This document shows, piece after piece, positions 26,479 through 33,501 of a stretch of DNA of 64,000 bases. Position numbers and translations under genes: made by a program. Each line of letters begins with the position of its first letter. Positions within the stretch are counted from its first letter, which is position 1. Origin of the DNA: Rubrobacteraceae bacterium (GTDB lineage: Bacteria; Actinomycetota; Rubrobacteria; Rubrobacterales; Rubrobacteraceae); contig JAUJNO010000002.1 in assembly GCA_030448125.1 (NCBI GenBank), positions 286,871-350,870 on the forward strand, read 5' to 3'. The notes below the pieces were generated by a model. It worked only from the letters and a program-made list of their open reading frames with translations, was not told the DNA's origin and searched no databases.

Positions 26479-26508
26479 GGGGACCTCTCCGGGCGGGGGG
26501 AGGTCCCC
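26479..26508 (+). terminator. Hairpin downstream of the hydrolase
   Basis: Arms GGGGACCTCTCC (26479-26490) and GGGGAGGTCCCC (26497-26508) pair over 12 bases with one G-U, with a six-base loop. No T-run follows, so termination is uncertain. The 261-base gap 26334-26594 otherwise holds only a 42-codon GTG frame (26452-26577) that I do not believe. Confidence 0.5.
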
Positions 26509-26568
26509 GACTCGTTCTCGGGCGACGGGGGTAGGGCCGTTCGTGGCCGCTATTTTGTCGTCCTGGAG

Positions 26569-26588
26569 GCGGGGTAGATCTACCCCGC
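26569..26588. terminator. Perfect 20-base palindrome after a convergent gene
   Basis: GCGGGGTAGATCTACCCCGC is its own reverse complement. It starts 7 bases beyond the stop of the minus-strand gene at 26595-26921. It can fold as a hairpin for transcripts from either side, or serve as a protein site; without a T-run the role is open. Confidence 0.5.
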
Positions 26589-26594
26589 TTCTCC

Positions 26595-26921
26595 TTACTG
26601 CTCGTCTTTGGGTCGCGCTACCTCTTCGCAGACGACGTAATGAACCCTGTCCGCGGGGATGAGAAACTGCCTGTGAGACCGCGCCGACACCCGCAGGGGA
26701 GCGTTCTGCTGCAAGTTGTTGGAGATCTCCTTGAGGGCGCTTTCGGCTTCGTCCTGGCTCTCGTAGACACCGTACACCATCCGGGGGATAGCGAATCCCA
26801 TGTTCACACCCGAGGCAGCTCCGGGCGCGCTCTCGGGTCCATCAGTGAGGCGCACCTGCTCTTCCTCCTGTTGTGGGTGCTCGCCGGGGTTTACCAGCCA
26901 GATCATCACGCTGTAGGCCAT
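26595..26921 (-). CDS. Small conserved-looking protein of unknown function
   Basis: 108 residues from the ATG at 26919-26921, which has a strong AGAGGAGGA site on the minus strand; a longer frame to 26951 lacks one. It begins MAYSVMIWLVNPGEHPQQEE, has a GFAIPRMVYGVYESQDEAES middle and a FLIPADRVHYVVCEEVARP end. The pattern of beta strands and the VYESxDEAESAL segment look like a small ferredoxin-like fold, but I do not recognise a family. It is monocistronic and flanked by hairpins. Confidence 0.7.
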   Translation of the reverse strand: MAYSVMIWLVNPGEHPQQEEEQVRLTDGPESAPGAASGVNMGFAIPRMVYGVYESQDEAESALKEISNNLQQNAPLRVSARSHRQFLIPADRVHYVVCEEVARPKDEQ

Positions 26922-26980
26922 ACTAGTCCTCCTCTTCGGGGCTGTTACCACTACTTACACCACCGACACCGCCGGGACGC

Positions 26981-27010
26981 AAAAAAGGCCGGGACTCTCG
27001 CCCGGACCTT
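26981..27010 (-). terminator. Rho-independent terminator
   Basis: On the minus strand: stem GGTCCGGGC/GTCCCGGCC, then TTTTTT (the A-run at 26981-26986 on plus). It lies about 225 bases beyond the XRE regulator stop and may end that transcript. Bases 27011-27235 are open in several frames but I cannot support a gene there. Confidence 0.7.
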
Positions 27011-27235
27011 ACGGAGACCGATCAGAGCCGCCTGTCCTCCCACGACTCCCGATCTCGACTCTATCGCGGACAACCGCTCGGAGTCCTCCTGGCGCTCTAG
27101 CCGTCGGCCGTCTCCTGCTTCTCGTGGTTGCCGTTCGCCTCGAACCGGTATTCCCCGCTCCAGGCGCCGGTAAACCGCGCCGGCCGGCGGTGGTGTCCGA
27201 ACTCCGGCCGGCTTTCGGAGCCGGGAGATCCGGAG

Positions 27236-27751
27236 CTACTCCTCCTCCGGGCTGCGTTCCTCCGATGGGGCCTGGAGATCCGGGTGGTAAGCGATGGAGG
27301 CCTCCACGGACCCGTGCTGGGCGGCCACGTCCCGGATGCGCCCCTTTACGAGCCGCCGCTGCTCGGCGCCTCGCGTCTCCCCGTAGAGCCTCCGCAGACG
27401 CTCGTGCTCCTCGTCGAGCTTCCGGGAGAGATCCAGAAGACCGCCGAGCGTCGCCCCATCGAGGCCCTCCTCGAACTCCTCCTCCCGCGAGGAGTTCGCC
27501 CACCCAAGCGAGAGCGGCGCCCGGCGCGCCCTCTCCCCGGACCCACGTGCGGAGAGTAACTCCCGCGGATCCACGCCCAAAGCCCAGGCTAGCTTCTTGA
27601 CGGTGCCGAAGTGCGGACGTGAGATCCTGCCGCTCTCGATCCCCGAGACGGTCGTCGGACTCACCCCCGCCTCCCCGGCAAGCCGCTCCTGAGTCCACAT
27701 CCGCTCCTCGCGGATCTCGACTATCCGGCTTCGTACCTCGCTCCTGTCCAT
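27236..27751 (-). CDS. XRE-family transcriptional regulator
   Basis: A 171-residue DNA-binding protein. The N-terminal Cro/C1-type helix-turn-helix spans about residues 8-65: VEIREERMWTQERLAGEAGV, SPTTVSGIESGRI, then TVKKLAWALGVDPRELL. The C-terminal half is highly charged and probably helical (LSRKLDEEHERLRRLYGE), a likely oligomerisation or sensing part. It is divergent from hsp20 over a 173-base AT-rich region with repeated AAACTGT sites, so control of hsp20 and of itself is plausible. That is an inference from arrangement. Confidence 0.9.
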   Translation of the reverse strand: MDRSEVRSRIVEIREERMWTQERLAGEAGVSPTTVSGIESGRISRPHFGTVKKLAWALGVDPRELLSARGSGERARRAPLSLGWANSSREEEFEEGLDGATLGGLLDLSRKLDEEHERLRRLYGETRGAEQRRLVKGRIRDVAAQHGSVEASIAYHPDLQAPSEERSPEEE

Positions 27752-27831
27752 GAGATCCTCTCTAGCTCTCTGCCCCGCACTCTACCACAAATCTGTAAAA
27801 AGTTGTGTTTTTAGAGGAAAATTCTGTCTTA

Positions 27832-27864
27832 AAACTGTTTACAAACTGTGTTGTAGGGTATAAT
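27832..27864 (+). promoter_or_regulatory. hsp20 promoter with overlapping operator-like repeats
   Basis: TATAAT at 27859-27864 with TTTACA at 27838-27843 as a possible -35 (15-base spacer). AAACTGTTT (27832-27840) and AAACTGTGTT (27843-27852) are 11 bases apart, one helical turn, and overlie the -35. ATCTGTAAAAAGTTGTG upstream (27791-27807) may be a third, weaker copy. The patch is strikingly AT-rich for this genome. Confidence 0.55.
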
Positions 27865-27924
27865 AGTGATGTCGGTAAGAGGACGGCTCCCGAGCGGGGT
27901 CGTGGAGAGCAGGAGGTAAGGAAG

Positions 27925-28425
27925 ATGGCGATCAGTCCTTTCAGAGGCCGGGGTTTCTACGACTTGCACAGCGAGATGAATCGCATGTTCGACGAGGTGC
28001 TCGGCGGGTTGTCGCGCGGCAGGTCGGGCCGTCAGCAGGGAGTTCAGGGGACCGAGTGGGCCCCGTCGATGGACGTGTTCGAGGAAGAAGGGAACCTAGT
28101 AATAAGGGCCGAGCTTCCCGGGGTGAAGCAGGAGGACGTGGACATAACGGTACACGACCGGGTTCTGACCGTCAGCGGGCAGCGCAGGGAAGAGCAGGAG
28201 CAGGAGCGCGGCGGCTACTACGTCAGGGAGCGCCGGCAGGGTGCCTTCAGCCGGAGTGTGATGCTGCCGCAGGGCGTCGAGGAGGACAGGATCCGGGCCC
28301 GCTACGAGGACGGGGTCCTTGAGGTGACGGTCGAGGGGGGCGCCGCGGTGCGGGAGCCCAGGCGCATCCAGATCGAGGGTCTCGCCGACGACGAGAACTC
28401 TAACGGTGAAGCCTCTCGCGGCTAG
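27925..28425 (+). CDS. Hsp20 / alpha-crystallin small heat-shock protein
   Basis: ATP-independent holdase chaperone, 166 residues. It has a short N-terminal arm (MNRMFDEVLGGL), an alpha-crystallin domain from MDVFEEEGNLVIRAELPGVK to ARYEDGVLEVTVEGG with the VLTVSGQRREEQEQERGGYY loop, and an acidic tail. ATG 27925 is preceded by AGGAGGTAAGGAAG; an upstream in-frame ATG at 27805 lies in the promoter and is rejected. No HAIR element (HspR site) is seen, so the adjacent XRE protein is the likelier regulator. A bidirectional terminator follows. Confidence 0.95.
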   Translation: MAISPFRGRGFYDLHSEMNRMFDEVLGGLSRGRSGRQQGVQGTEWAPSMDVFEEEGNLVIRAELPGVKQEDVDITVHDRVLTVSGQRREEQEQERGGYYVRERRQGAFSRSVMLPQGVEEDRIRARYEDGVLEVTVEGGAAVREPRRIQIEGLADDENSNGEASRG

Positions 28426-28463
28426 ACCCGCTCCAGAACCCTTGTAGTTGGCAGCACGCCATC

Positions 28464-28497
28464 GGCGCCGGGGTCGTCGAGCGACGGCCCCGGCGCC
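28464..28497. terminator. Bidirectional hairpin between convergent genes
   Basis: Arms GGCGCCGGGG (28464-28473) and CCCCGGCGCC (28488-28497) pair perfectly, and the interior CGTCG/CGACG can extend the stem. It sits between the hsp20 stop and the stop of the minus-strand gene at 28502. Confidence 0.7.
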
Positions 28498-28501
28498 TCT
28501 C

Positions 28502-28852
28502 TCACCTTACTTCGAGGGCCACCTTATCGTCGGGCTCGTAGTATGCTGTCATGTCGCCTGTCAGGACGATAACCGACAGCTCGTGGGCGCCGGCCCCGAT
28601 CTCGGAGACGGGTATGGCCTGCTCGAACCCGGAGTACCTGTACGAAGGAACGCCTGAAGAATCCGCCACGTCCCGCCTCTCCGCCCCATAGAAAGCGGGG
28701 AAGAGCCTGCCGTCTACGTCTATGTAGGCCCCGCCCGCCGTGCTTTCGTTCTCGTCGTCCACGGCCCAGCCGGATGGCTCGATAAAAGACGCCTCTTCGG
28801 GGACGACGACGGTCCGGCCTTGCTGGCTTACCCCGTCGCCACTTATGGTCAT
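28502..28852 (-). CDS. Hypothetical protein, N-terminus probably displaced by a frameshift
   Basis: Unrecognised, 116 residues from ATG 28852. The C-terminal part is confident coding: SFIEPSGWAVDDENESTAGG, YIDVDGRLFPAFYGAERRDV and GAHELSVIVLTGDMTAYYEP, a beta-sandwich-like pattern. There is no good ribosome site before 28852, and the same frame stays open upstream with similar composition (VLRRLGYNVFSEPRELPSLS). One base less in the GGGGG at 28949-28953 would join it to a frame starting MRDLFRERARP. The true start is therefore doubtful. A TATAAT on the minus strand (about 28930) could instead be its promoter. Confidence 0.55.
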   Translation of the reverse strand: MTISGDGVSQQGRTVVVPEEASFIEPSGWAVDDENESTAGGAYIDVDGRLFPAFYGAERRDVADSSGVPSYRYSGFEQAIPVSEIGAGAHELSVIVLTGDMTAYYEPDDKVALEVR

Positions 28853-29058
28853 GGCCAGCGAGGCGGGCGACGATATGGGCGAGAGGTCGGAGAGCGAGGG
28901 AAGTTCTCGCGGTTCGGAGAAAACATTATAGCCGAGTCTCCGCAGAACGGGGGCGCGCTCTCTCGCGAAACAGGTCGCGCATCCGGCGCCTGGAGGTTAC
29001 CGCAGATGGGGAATAGGGCGCGGCATACAAGATTTGTGGAGAGGGTGGCGGGACATTG

Positions 29059-29301
29059 CTACCCTTCGCCGATCTCTCCTTCGGCGGGGGATCGGCTGTC
29101 GAGTACACCGGCGGTGAGCCTCATCTCGAATAAGATCTCGGTTCGAACGGTCTTCAGGAGGTTTTCGAGCCTTTTTTGTCCGCGATCACGAGCGTGCTCC
29201 AGGGCACTCTCCAACCACGCCAGCGCCCCCGCGTTGTCGGCCACCGGTCTCATGATTTTCAAAATCGCTTCCTCCCCAAAAGGCTCTCCCTGGTGCAACA
29301 T
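29059..29301 (-). CDS. Small helical protein, cotranscribed with the regulator
   Basis: 80 residues, starting MLHQGEPFGEEAILKIMRPV, with an amphipathic helical middle (AWLESALEHARDRGQKRLE, LLKTVRTEILFEMRLTAG) and an acidic end. No family recognised. ATG 29301 follows the regulator's stop by 17 bases with AAAAGGGATAGG as ribosome site, so it is probably the second gene of that operon. The helical, charged make-up would suit a protein-binding partner, but nothing more can be said. Confidence 0.6.
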   Translation of the reverse strand: MLHQGEPFGEEAILKIMRPVADNAGALAWLESALEHARDRGQKRLENLLKTVRTEILFEMRLTAGVLDSRSPAEGEIGEG

Positions 29302-29320
29302 CCTATCCCTTTTCCGTGAC

Positions 29321-30082
29321 TCATTCCGGGGGCGGACTCACACGGCTGAGCACCAGACCGGTCTCTGAGAGCCAGATCACGCCCGAGTGCGCGACCTGCG
29401 CCCGCCGCAGCGTCCCCGAGGACCACTCGTCGACTACCCGCTCCAGTACCCCCGTCTTGACTACGAGATGCCGCTCGTCGACCATCTCCATCAGCGCCTC
29501 CTGCTGGCGCAGCGCCGTCTCCAGATCCACCTGCTCCGTCCAGTCGAAGGTGGCCCATATGGTGCGGCTCATACCATCTTGCTCGGCGTCCAGCTCCCGC
29601 AGAGCCTCCACCCGCCCGTCCAGGGTATCGTGATCCCGCACGAAACGGAAGCCCCCCTCTTCTTCCAGACGCCCGACGGCCAGCCCGTTGCGCTCCAGCT
29701 CCGCGCGTAGCTCGGCCTCGGAGATCGACTCGTCGCCGCGGGACTTGACCAGCAGCCCGCCCCGCGCCTCGCCGACCCGGAGAAAGGCGGCGTCGAGGCG
29801 GTGCAGCAGCTTGTGGTTCTGGGCGACCGCAAGCACGTTGTCCGGTACGGTCAGGAACGACCGCAGCTGCCCGGTGAGCGTGACCGGACGCTCGCCCCGC
29901 TTCAAAAAGTCCTCGAGCGCCTCGCGCCTGATGCGCCAGGACTTGCCGACCTTCAGGCACGGCAGGTGTCCCTCCCGGCACCACCGGTAGACCGTAACCG
30001 GACCCACCCCCAGGTACCCGGAGACATCCTCAACACCCAGCAGTTCCTTCTGCGTTATGGAAACGCGGTCCACGTCCCTCAC
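29321..30082 (-). CDS. Excisionase-type DNA-binding regulator with C-terminal sensory-like domain
   Basis: About 253 residues. Residues 10-60 form a MerR/excisionase-type winged helix: LLGVEDVSGYLGVGPVTVYR, WCREGHLPCLKVGKSWRI and REALEDFL. The remaining 180 residues (LAVAQNHKLLHRLDAAFLRV ... WATFDWTEQVDLETALRQQE ... VVKTGVLERVVDEWSSGTLR) resemble the MEDS sensory domain of DcmR-type regulators; that match is by eye. GTG 30082 is chosen because sequence before it is promoter-like and non-homologous; the frame is open to 30229. It is divergent from the PRC-barrel gene, with an inverted repeat between them. Confidence 0.72.
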   Translation of the reverse strand: MRDVDRVSITQKELLGVEDVSGYLGVGPVTVYRWCREGHLPCLKVGKSWRIRREALEDFLKRGERPVTLTGQLRSFLTVPDNVLAVAQNHKLLHRLDAAFLRVGEARGGLLVKSRGDESISEAELRAELERNGLAVGRLEEEGGFRFVRDHDTLDGRVEALRELDAEQDGMSRTIWATFDWTEQVDLETALRQQEALMEMVDERHLVVKTGVLERVVDEWSSGTLRRAQVAHSGVIWLSETGLVLSRVSPPPE

Positions 30083-30120
30083 GACCCCGCACGCTCCCCG
30101 CTCATTACACCTTTCGGACC

Positions 30121-30161
30121 CCGACAGTACGTATTGAACCATATTTTGTGTACTTTGTCGG
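30121..30161. promoter_or_regulatory. Inverted repeat between divergent genes, possible operator
   Basis: CCGACAGTAC (30121-30130) and GTAC-TT-TGTCGG (30150-30161) are inverted copies with arm differences of two bases, centred on an AT-rich stretch. A weak -10 (TATAGT, about 30171-30176) for the plus-strand gene follows. Likely bound by the neighbouring regulator. Confidence 0.45.
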
Positions 30162-30262
30162 ACACAGGTATATAGTAGAGCATTTCCGCGTACGATGCCA
30201 CGTGACGTGAAGCGGAGAGTCGGCGGCATCTCTAGAGAGAGCCTAAAGCAAGGAGGTTAGTT

Positions 30263-31231
30263 GTGGAGCACCGCGACGACAGGTTCACGGCGATCGAGGA
30301 CCGGTACGCAGGCTACACCGTCTACGATCAGGACGGCGACAAGATTGGCAAGGTCGATGATCTCTTCATCGACGAGAGCGACCAGCCGGAGTACATCGGC
30401 GTAAAGATGGGCTTTTTGGGGCTGAGGAGCACCCTTATCCCGATAGAGATCGTGCAGATGGACGAGGGGCGCGAGGCGTTGACCGTCTCCCAGCCGAAGA
30501 GCGTGGTCAAGGATGGCCCGACCTTCGACGACGACGAGGAGATCTCGCCGGAGCTCGAGGAGCGGGTCCACAGTCACTACGGGCTCCAGGCCAACGGGAC
30601 TACCGGCGAACGCGGCACCTACGGCGAGTACTACGATACCGGGACGAGGACCGAAGATAGGACGGGCGACGGCACGGCGGGAGTTGGTACAGCGGGTTCC
30701 GGCATGACGATGGGCGACAGGGGCCGGGGCGGCGAGTTCCACGAGCACGCCCCGGGCGAAGAGGGTGTCGGCGAGCGGGAGGACGACCTCAACGACACCG
30801 ACGAGCTTCGGGTGCAGAGGAGCGAGGAGGAGCTGCGGGCCGGCACCCGAGAGCGCGAGGCGGGCAAGATGAACGTCCGTAAGCGCGTGCGCACCGACCG
30901 CGAGCAGATCTCCGTGCCCACCAGGCGCGAGGAAGTCAACGTCGAGCGCGTGCCGGTGAATGAAGAGGGTACGGGGGCCGAGATCGGCGAGGACGAGGTC
31001 TCGGTGCCGGTGGTCGAGGAAGAGGTAGTGGTCGACAAGCGCCCGGTGGTCAAGGAGGAGATCCGGGTTCGCAAGGATGTCGTCGAGGACGAGGAGGTCG
31101 TCGAGGAGGACGTGCGCAAGGAAGAGGTCGATGTCGACGACCAGACGACCGGGCGCGGCGGAAGGCCCGGCGGGACAGCCGGGCGCGACAACGACGACCT
31201 CGAAGACGAGACGAGGCGCCGCGACCGGTAA
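30263..31231 (+). CDS. PRC-barrel and DUF2382 domain stress protein
   Basis: 322 residues in two domains. The first 80 are a PRC-barrel: YAGYTVYDQDGDKIGKVDDL, PEYIGVKMGFLGLRSTLIPI. A Gly/Asp-rich linker follows. From about 185 to 300 comes a YsnF/AvaK-type DUF2382 domain built from repeated Val/Glu/Arg strands (NVRKRVRTDREQISVPTRRE, PVVKEEIRVRKDVVEDEEVV). The same pairing is common in desiccation- and radiation-tolerant bacteria and is linked to general stress; the mechanism is unknown. GTG 30263 has AAGGAGG 7 bases upstream. Confidence 0.9.
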   Translation: MEHRDDRFTAIEDRYAGYTVYDQDGDKIGKVDDLFIDESDQPEYIGVKMGFLGLRSTLIPIEIVQMDEGREALTVSQPKSVVKDGPTFDDDEEISPELEERVHSHYGLQANGTTGERGTYGEYYDTGTRTEDRTGDGTAGVGTAGSGMTMGDRGRGGEFHEHAPGEEGVGEREDDLNDTDELRVQRSEEELRAGTREREAGKMNVRKRVRTDREQISVPTRREEVNVERVPVNEEGTGAEIGEDEVSVPVVEEEVVVDKRPVVKEEIRVRKDVVEDEEVVEEDVRKEEVDVDDQTTGRGGRPGGTAGRDNDDLEDETRRRDR

Positions 31232-31266
31232 GGCTCCTTCGCTTTTCCGGGGCCGGTAGAGCAGAT

Positions 31267-31300
31267 GCGGGGTGGGGATCTCTTCGGGCTCCCGCCCCGC
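31267..31300 (+). terminator. GC-rich hairpin before the DUF2795 gene
   Basis: GCGGGGTGGG (31267-31276) pairs with CCCGCCCCGC (31291-31300) with one G-U, around a 14-base loop. It lies 36 bases after the PRC-barrel gene and 21 before the next ATG. It may be an attenuator or a processing site rather than a full stop. Confidence 0.4.
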
Positions 31301-31320
31301 TGAGAGACGGGGAGGAAGCG

Positions 31321-31523
31321 ATGGATCTGAGTGGCCTCAACCCGCAAGACATGCAGCAGTACCTCCAGGGCGTCAACTGGCCGGCGGATCCCAGGAGCAG
31401 GTGGCACAGACCGCCGAGAGCAACGGCGCCCCGCAGGGGATGCTCGATCAGCTAAGGAACCTCGGGGGCGGCCAGTTCTCCGGTCCTCAGGACGTGATAA
31501 GCAGGCTGCAAGGCGGAGAGTAG
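31321..31523 (+). CDS. DUF2795 small protein, single-base frameshift
   Basis: ATG 31321, after GGGGAGGAAGCG, opens MDLSGLNPQDMQQYLQGVNW. At about 31381-31384 (CCGGCGG) the frame is lost, and another carries on as GSQEQVAQTAESNGAPQGML, DQLRNLGGGQFSGPQDVISR and LQGGE. Together this is a complete DUF2795 protein of about 67 residues: the family pattern is a YLxGVxFP start, then a NGAP..ML..L..L....F.GP.DV segment. One missing base explains the break. Function unknown; these proteins are common companions of actinobacterial stress genes. Confidence 0.75.
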
Positions 31524-31677
31524 CTGGCCTGAATCCGCAGCGAACTCACCGGAGAGTCCCGGAGTAAGGCATGCTAATAGAGGGTGCCGCGAAAGGCGGC
31601 TACAGGAGGAAGCTTTCAGACGGGACGAGGCCGGATGCCTGTGCGGCCTGCCCCTATCAATAAAAAGGAGCAAGAAC

Positions 31678-32433
31678 ATGTCCGAGAGAGAGCGTAGGGA
31701 GGAGCAGTCGCGGCGGGAGGCCGAGGAGCGCCAGCGGCTCGGCCCGAACATAGACGCCGAAGGGCGCAGGATGGACGACCCGCGTGGAAACGACGGGCCG
31801 AGGCGGGTTGGAGAGGCGCGCGCCGGGCGCGGTTCTGGCGCAGAGCGCGGGTCTGACGCAGAGCGCGAACCTCGCGGCGAGTCTCGCGAAGCGAGCGGAC
31901 GGCAAGGAGCGCAACGTCGGGGGAATGACGATCAGAACGCGAACGCCGAGCGGGTAACGAGCTGGATCAGCGTAATCTTCGGCTGGCTCGCGGCTTTGGG
32001 GGCCGGCCTGATCCTCAGCGGCATCGTCGGAGCACTCGTAGGGGCGATCCTGGGGGGCGGAGGGGCCAGTTCCTCTGCTACGGAAGGCGGAACGGCGGGC
32101 CTTATCGGGCTCCTGATCACGCTGCTCCTGGCCTTCATCATCGGCGGCTACGTCGCGGGACGCCTCGCGAGCCGCTCCGGCCTCAAACACGGCCTCCTGG
32201 TCCCCGTGCTGATGCTAGTGGTCACGATAGTTTTGGCGGGCATAGGAGCCCTCTTGGGCCTCAGCTTCCTGGACAACCTCAGCGGCGTGACGCTGCCCAG
32301 CACTCCGAGCGATGCTCCGCAGGGGCTGGGCACGATCCTCACCGGCGCGGGCATCCTCGCGCTGCTGATGCCGTTCATCGGCGGGGCGATAGGCGGCGCT
32401 CTGGGCGCCAGGACCGGCCGCAGGCGTCCATAG
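31678..32433 (+). CDS. Membrane protein with charged N-terminal tail
   Basis: 251 residues. The first 90 are Arg/Glu-rich and low-complexity (MSERERREEQSRREAEERQR ...). Then four hydrophobic segments follow: VTSWISVIFGWLAALGAGLI, the GLIGLLITLLLAFIIGGYVA segment, HGLLVPVLMLVVTIVLAGIG and ILTGAGILALLMPFIGGAIG, with Gly-rich turns. It resembles TIGR04086-type or other small actinobacterial membrane proteins, without a clear match. ATG 31678 follows AAAAAGGAGCAAGAAC. It is 29 bases before the mechanosensitive-channel-like gene and probably cotranscribed. Confidence 0.82.
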   Translation: MSERERREEQSRREAEERQRLGPNIDAEGRRMDDPRGNDGPRRVGEARAGRGSGAERGSDAEREPRGESREASGRQGAQRRGNDDQNANAERVTSWISVIFGWLAALGAGLILSGIVGALVGAILGGGGASSSATEGGTAGLIGLLITLLLAFIIGGYVAGRLASRSGLKHGLLVPVLMLVVTIVLAGIGALLGLSFLDNLSGVTLPSTPSDAPQGLGTILTGAGILALLMPFIGGAIGGALGARTGRRRP

Positions 32434-32462
32434 TCAAGGTTAGCGAAAGAAAGGAATAATAA

Positions 32463-33167
32463 ATGAGCGACACACTATTTCAGCCGCTACAGAACGCGTT
32501 GAGCACGTTCCTATCGTACCTGCCGCAGCTAGTAGGTGCGATCGTAATACTCATCATCGGCTACATCGTGGCCAAGATCCTGCAGGCCATCACCACCCGG
32601 GTATTGCAGGGTTTGGGATTCGAGGGTTGGATGGAGAAGGGTGGCATAAAGCAGTTCTTCGACAGAGCGCAGACAAACCAGACCCCCAGCAGCGTCATCG
32701 GCAAGCTGGTGTTCTGGTTTGTGTTCATCATCGCCATCACCATGGCAGCCGACGCTCTGGGCATCCCGCAGGTCTCGGCGGTCTTGGGGCAGCTAGTAGC
32801 CTACATCCCGAGCATCATAGCGGCGGTCCTGATCCTGGTCCTCGCCGCCCTCCTGGCGAACTTCGTCTCCGGAATAGTGCGGGGGGCGACCGGCAGTGAT
32901 CTCCTGGCGAGCGTGGCGCAGTACGCGATCATCATCTACGCGGTCTTCGCGGCGATCACGGAGTTGGGCATAGCGGTGGAGCTCACCGCGCCTACGTTCC
33001 TGATCGTGCTGGGGGCGGTGGCTCTGGCAGCGGCTATAGCGTTCGGGCTGGGCGGCCGGGAGGTTGCCCAGGATATCCTGCAGAAGGCCTACAACCGCGG
33101 TGACGAGGTGACGAACCGTACTACCACGGGCGGGGACGACACCAGGACTTTCACTCCCGACCGGTAG
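32463..33167 (+). CDS. Mechanosensitive-channel-like protein with conserved TM-helix repeats
   Basis: 234 residues with the PF05552-type conserved TM helix in repeat: SYLPQLVGAIVILIIGYIVA (residues 18-37) and AYIPSIIAAVLILVLAALLA (about 117-136), each followed by a similar amphipathic stretch. A last segment FLIVLGAVALAAAIAFGLGG leads to REVAQDILQKAY. This is the CmpX / small mechanosensitive-channel-related group; channel activity is not proved for this type. ATG 32463 has AAAGGAATAATAA upstream. A strong hairpin at 33201 ends the transcript. Confidence 0.85.
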   Translation: MSDTLFQPLQNALSTFLSYLPQLVGAIVILIIGYIVAKILQAITTRVLQGLGFEGWMEKGGIKQFFDRAQTNQTPSSVIGKLVFWFVFIIAITMAADALGIPQVSAVLGQLVAYIPSIIAAVLILVLAALLANFVSGIVRGATGSDLLASVAQYAIIIYAVFAAITELGIAVELTAPTFLIVLGAVALAAAIAFGLGGREVAQDILQKAYNRGDEVTNRTTTGGDDTRTFTPDR

Positions 33168-33501
33168 CGCGACGGACACATACGGGAGGCAAGAAAGAGA
33201 GCCGGGGCCGCACGGAAGCGGCCCCGGCCAGGTTGGAGAACCAGTCGCTGCCAGGAGCGTGGATGCCAGACGCGAACTTCGGCCGCGGGGCCCAGGGGTC
33301 AACTTCGTCTACGTTCCCGGTACGGAGAGACCGCGGGGCTTCCTCGTCTTTCTGGTCCTGGTGGCTCTGTACGTTTGCGGACGCGGGGGCTACGCAGCGT
33401 AGCTCAAGCGAACGACATCTAAAGTGCGCCTCCGGAGGGAGGCCATCCCTCTGGTATGCTTGGCTTGGAAACAAGGGTGTTTAGGGGAAAGGGCTTGAGA
33501 T
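33168..33501. other. 334-base gap holding a terminator hairpin and a weak promoter
   Basis: Apart from the hairpin at 33201-33228 and a TATGCT (about 33455-33460) that could be a -10 for the dehalogenase, nothing is recognised. Short open frames here have no homology-like features. Confidence 0.5.
33201..33228 (+). terminator. Strong GC hairpin
   Basis: GCCGGGGCCGC (33201-33211) pairs perfectly with GCGGCCCCGGC (33218-33228) around ACGGAA. It lies 33 bases beyond the channel-like gene. No T-run follows. Confidence 0.65.

Noticed and set aside
26452..26577. A 42-codon GTG frame spanning the hairpin downstream of the hydrolase
   Set aside because: No ribosome site, the sequence is explained by the hairpin arms, and no similarity is recognised.
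27010..27235. A possible small gene on the minus strand after the XRE regulator (ending GEYRFEANGNHEKQETADG)
   Set aside because: No start codon with a ribosome site could be placed and the frame overlaps the regulator out of phase; kept only as a remark.
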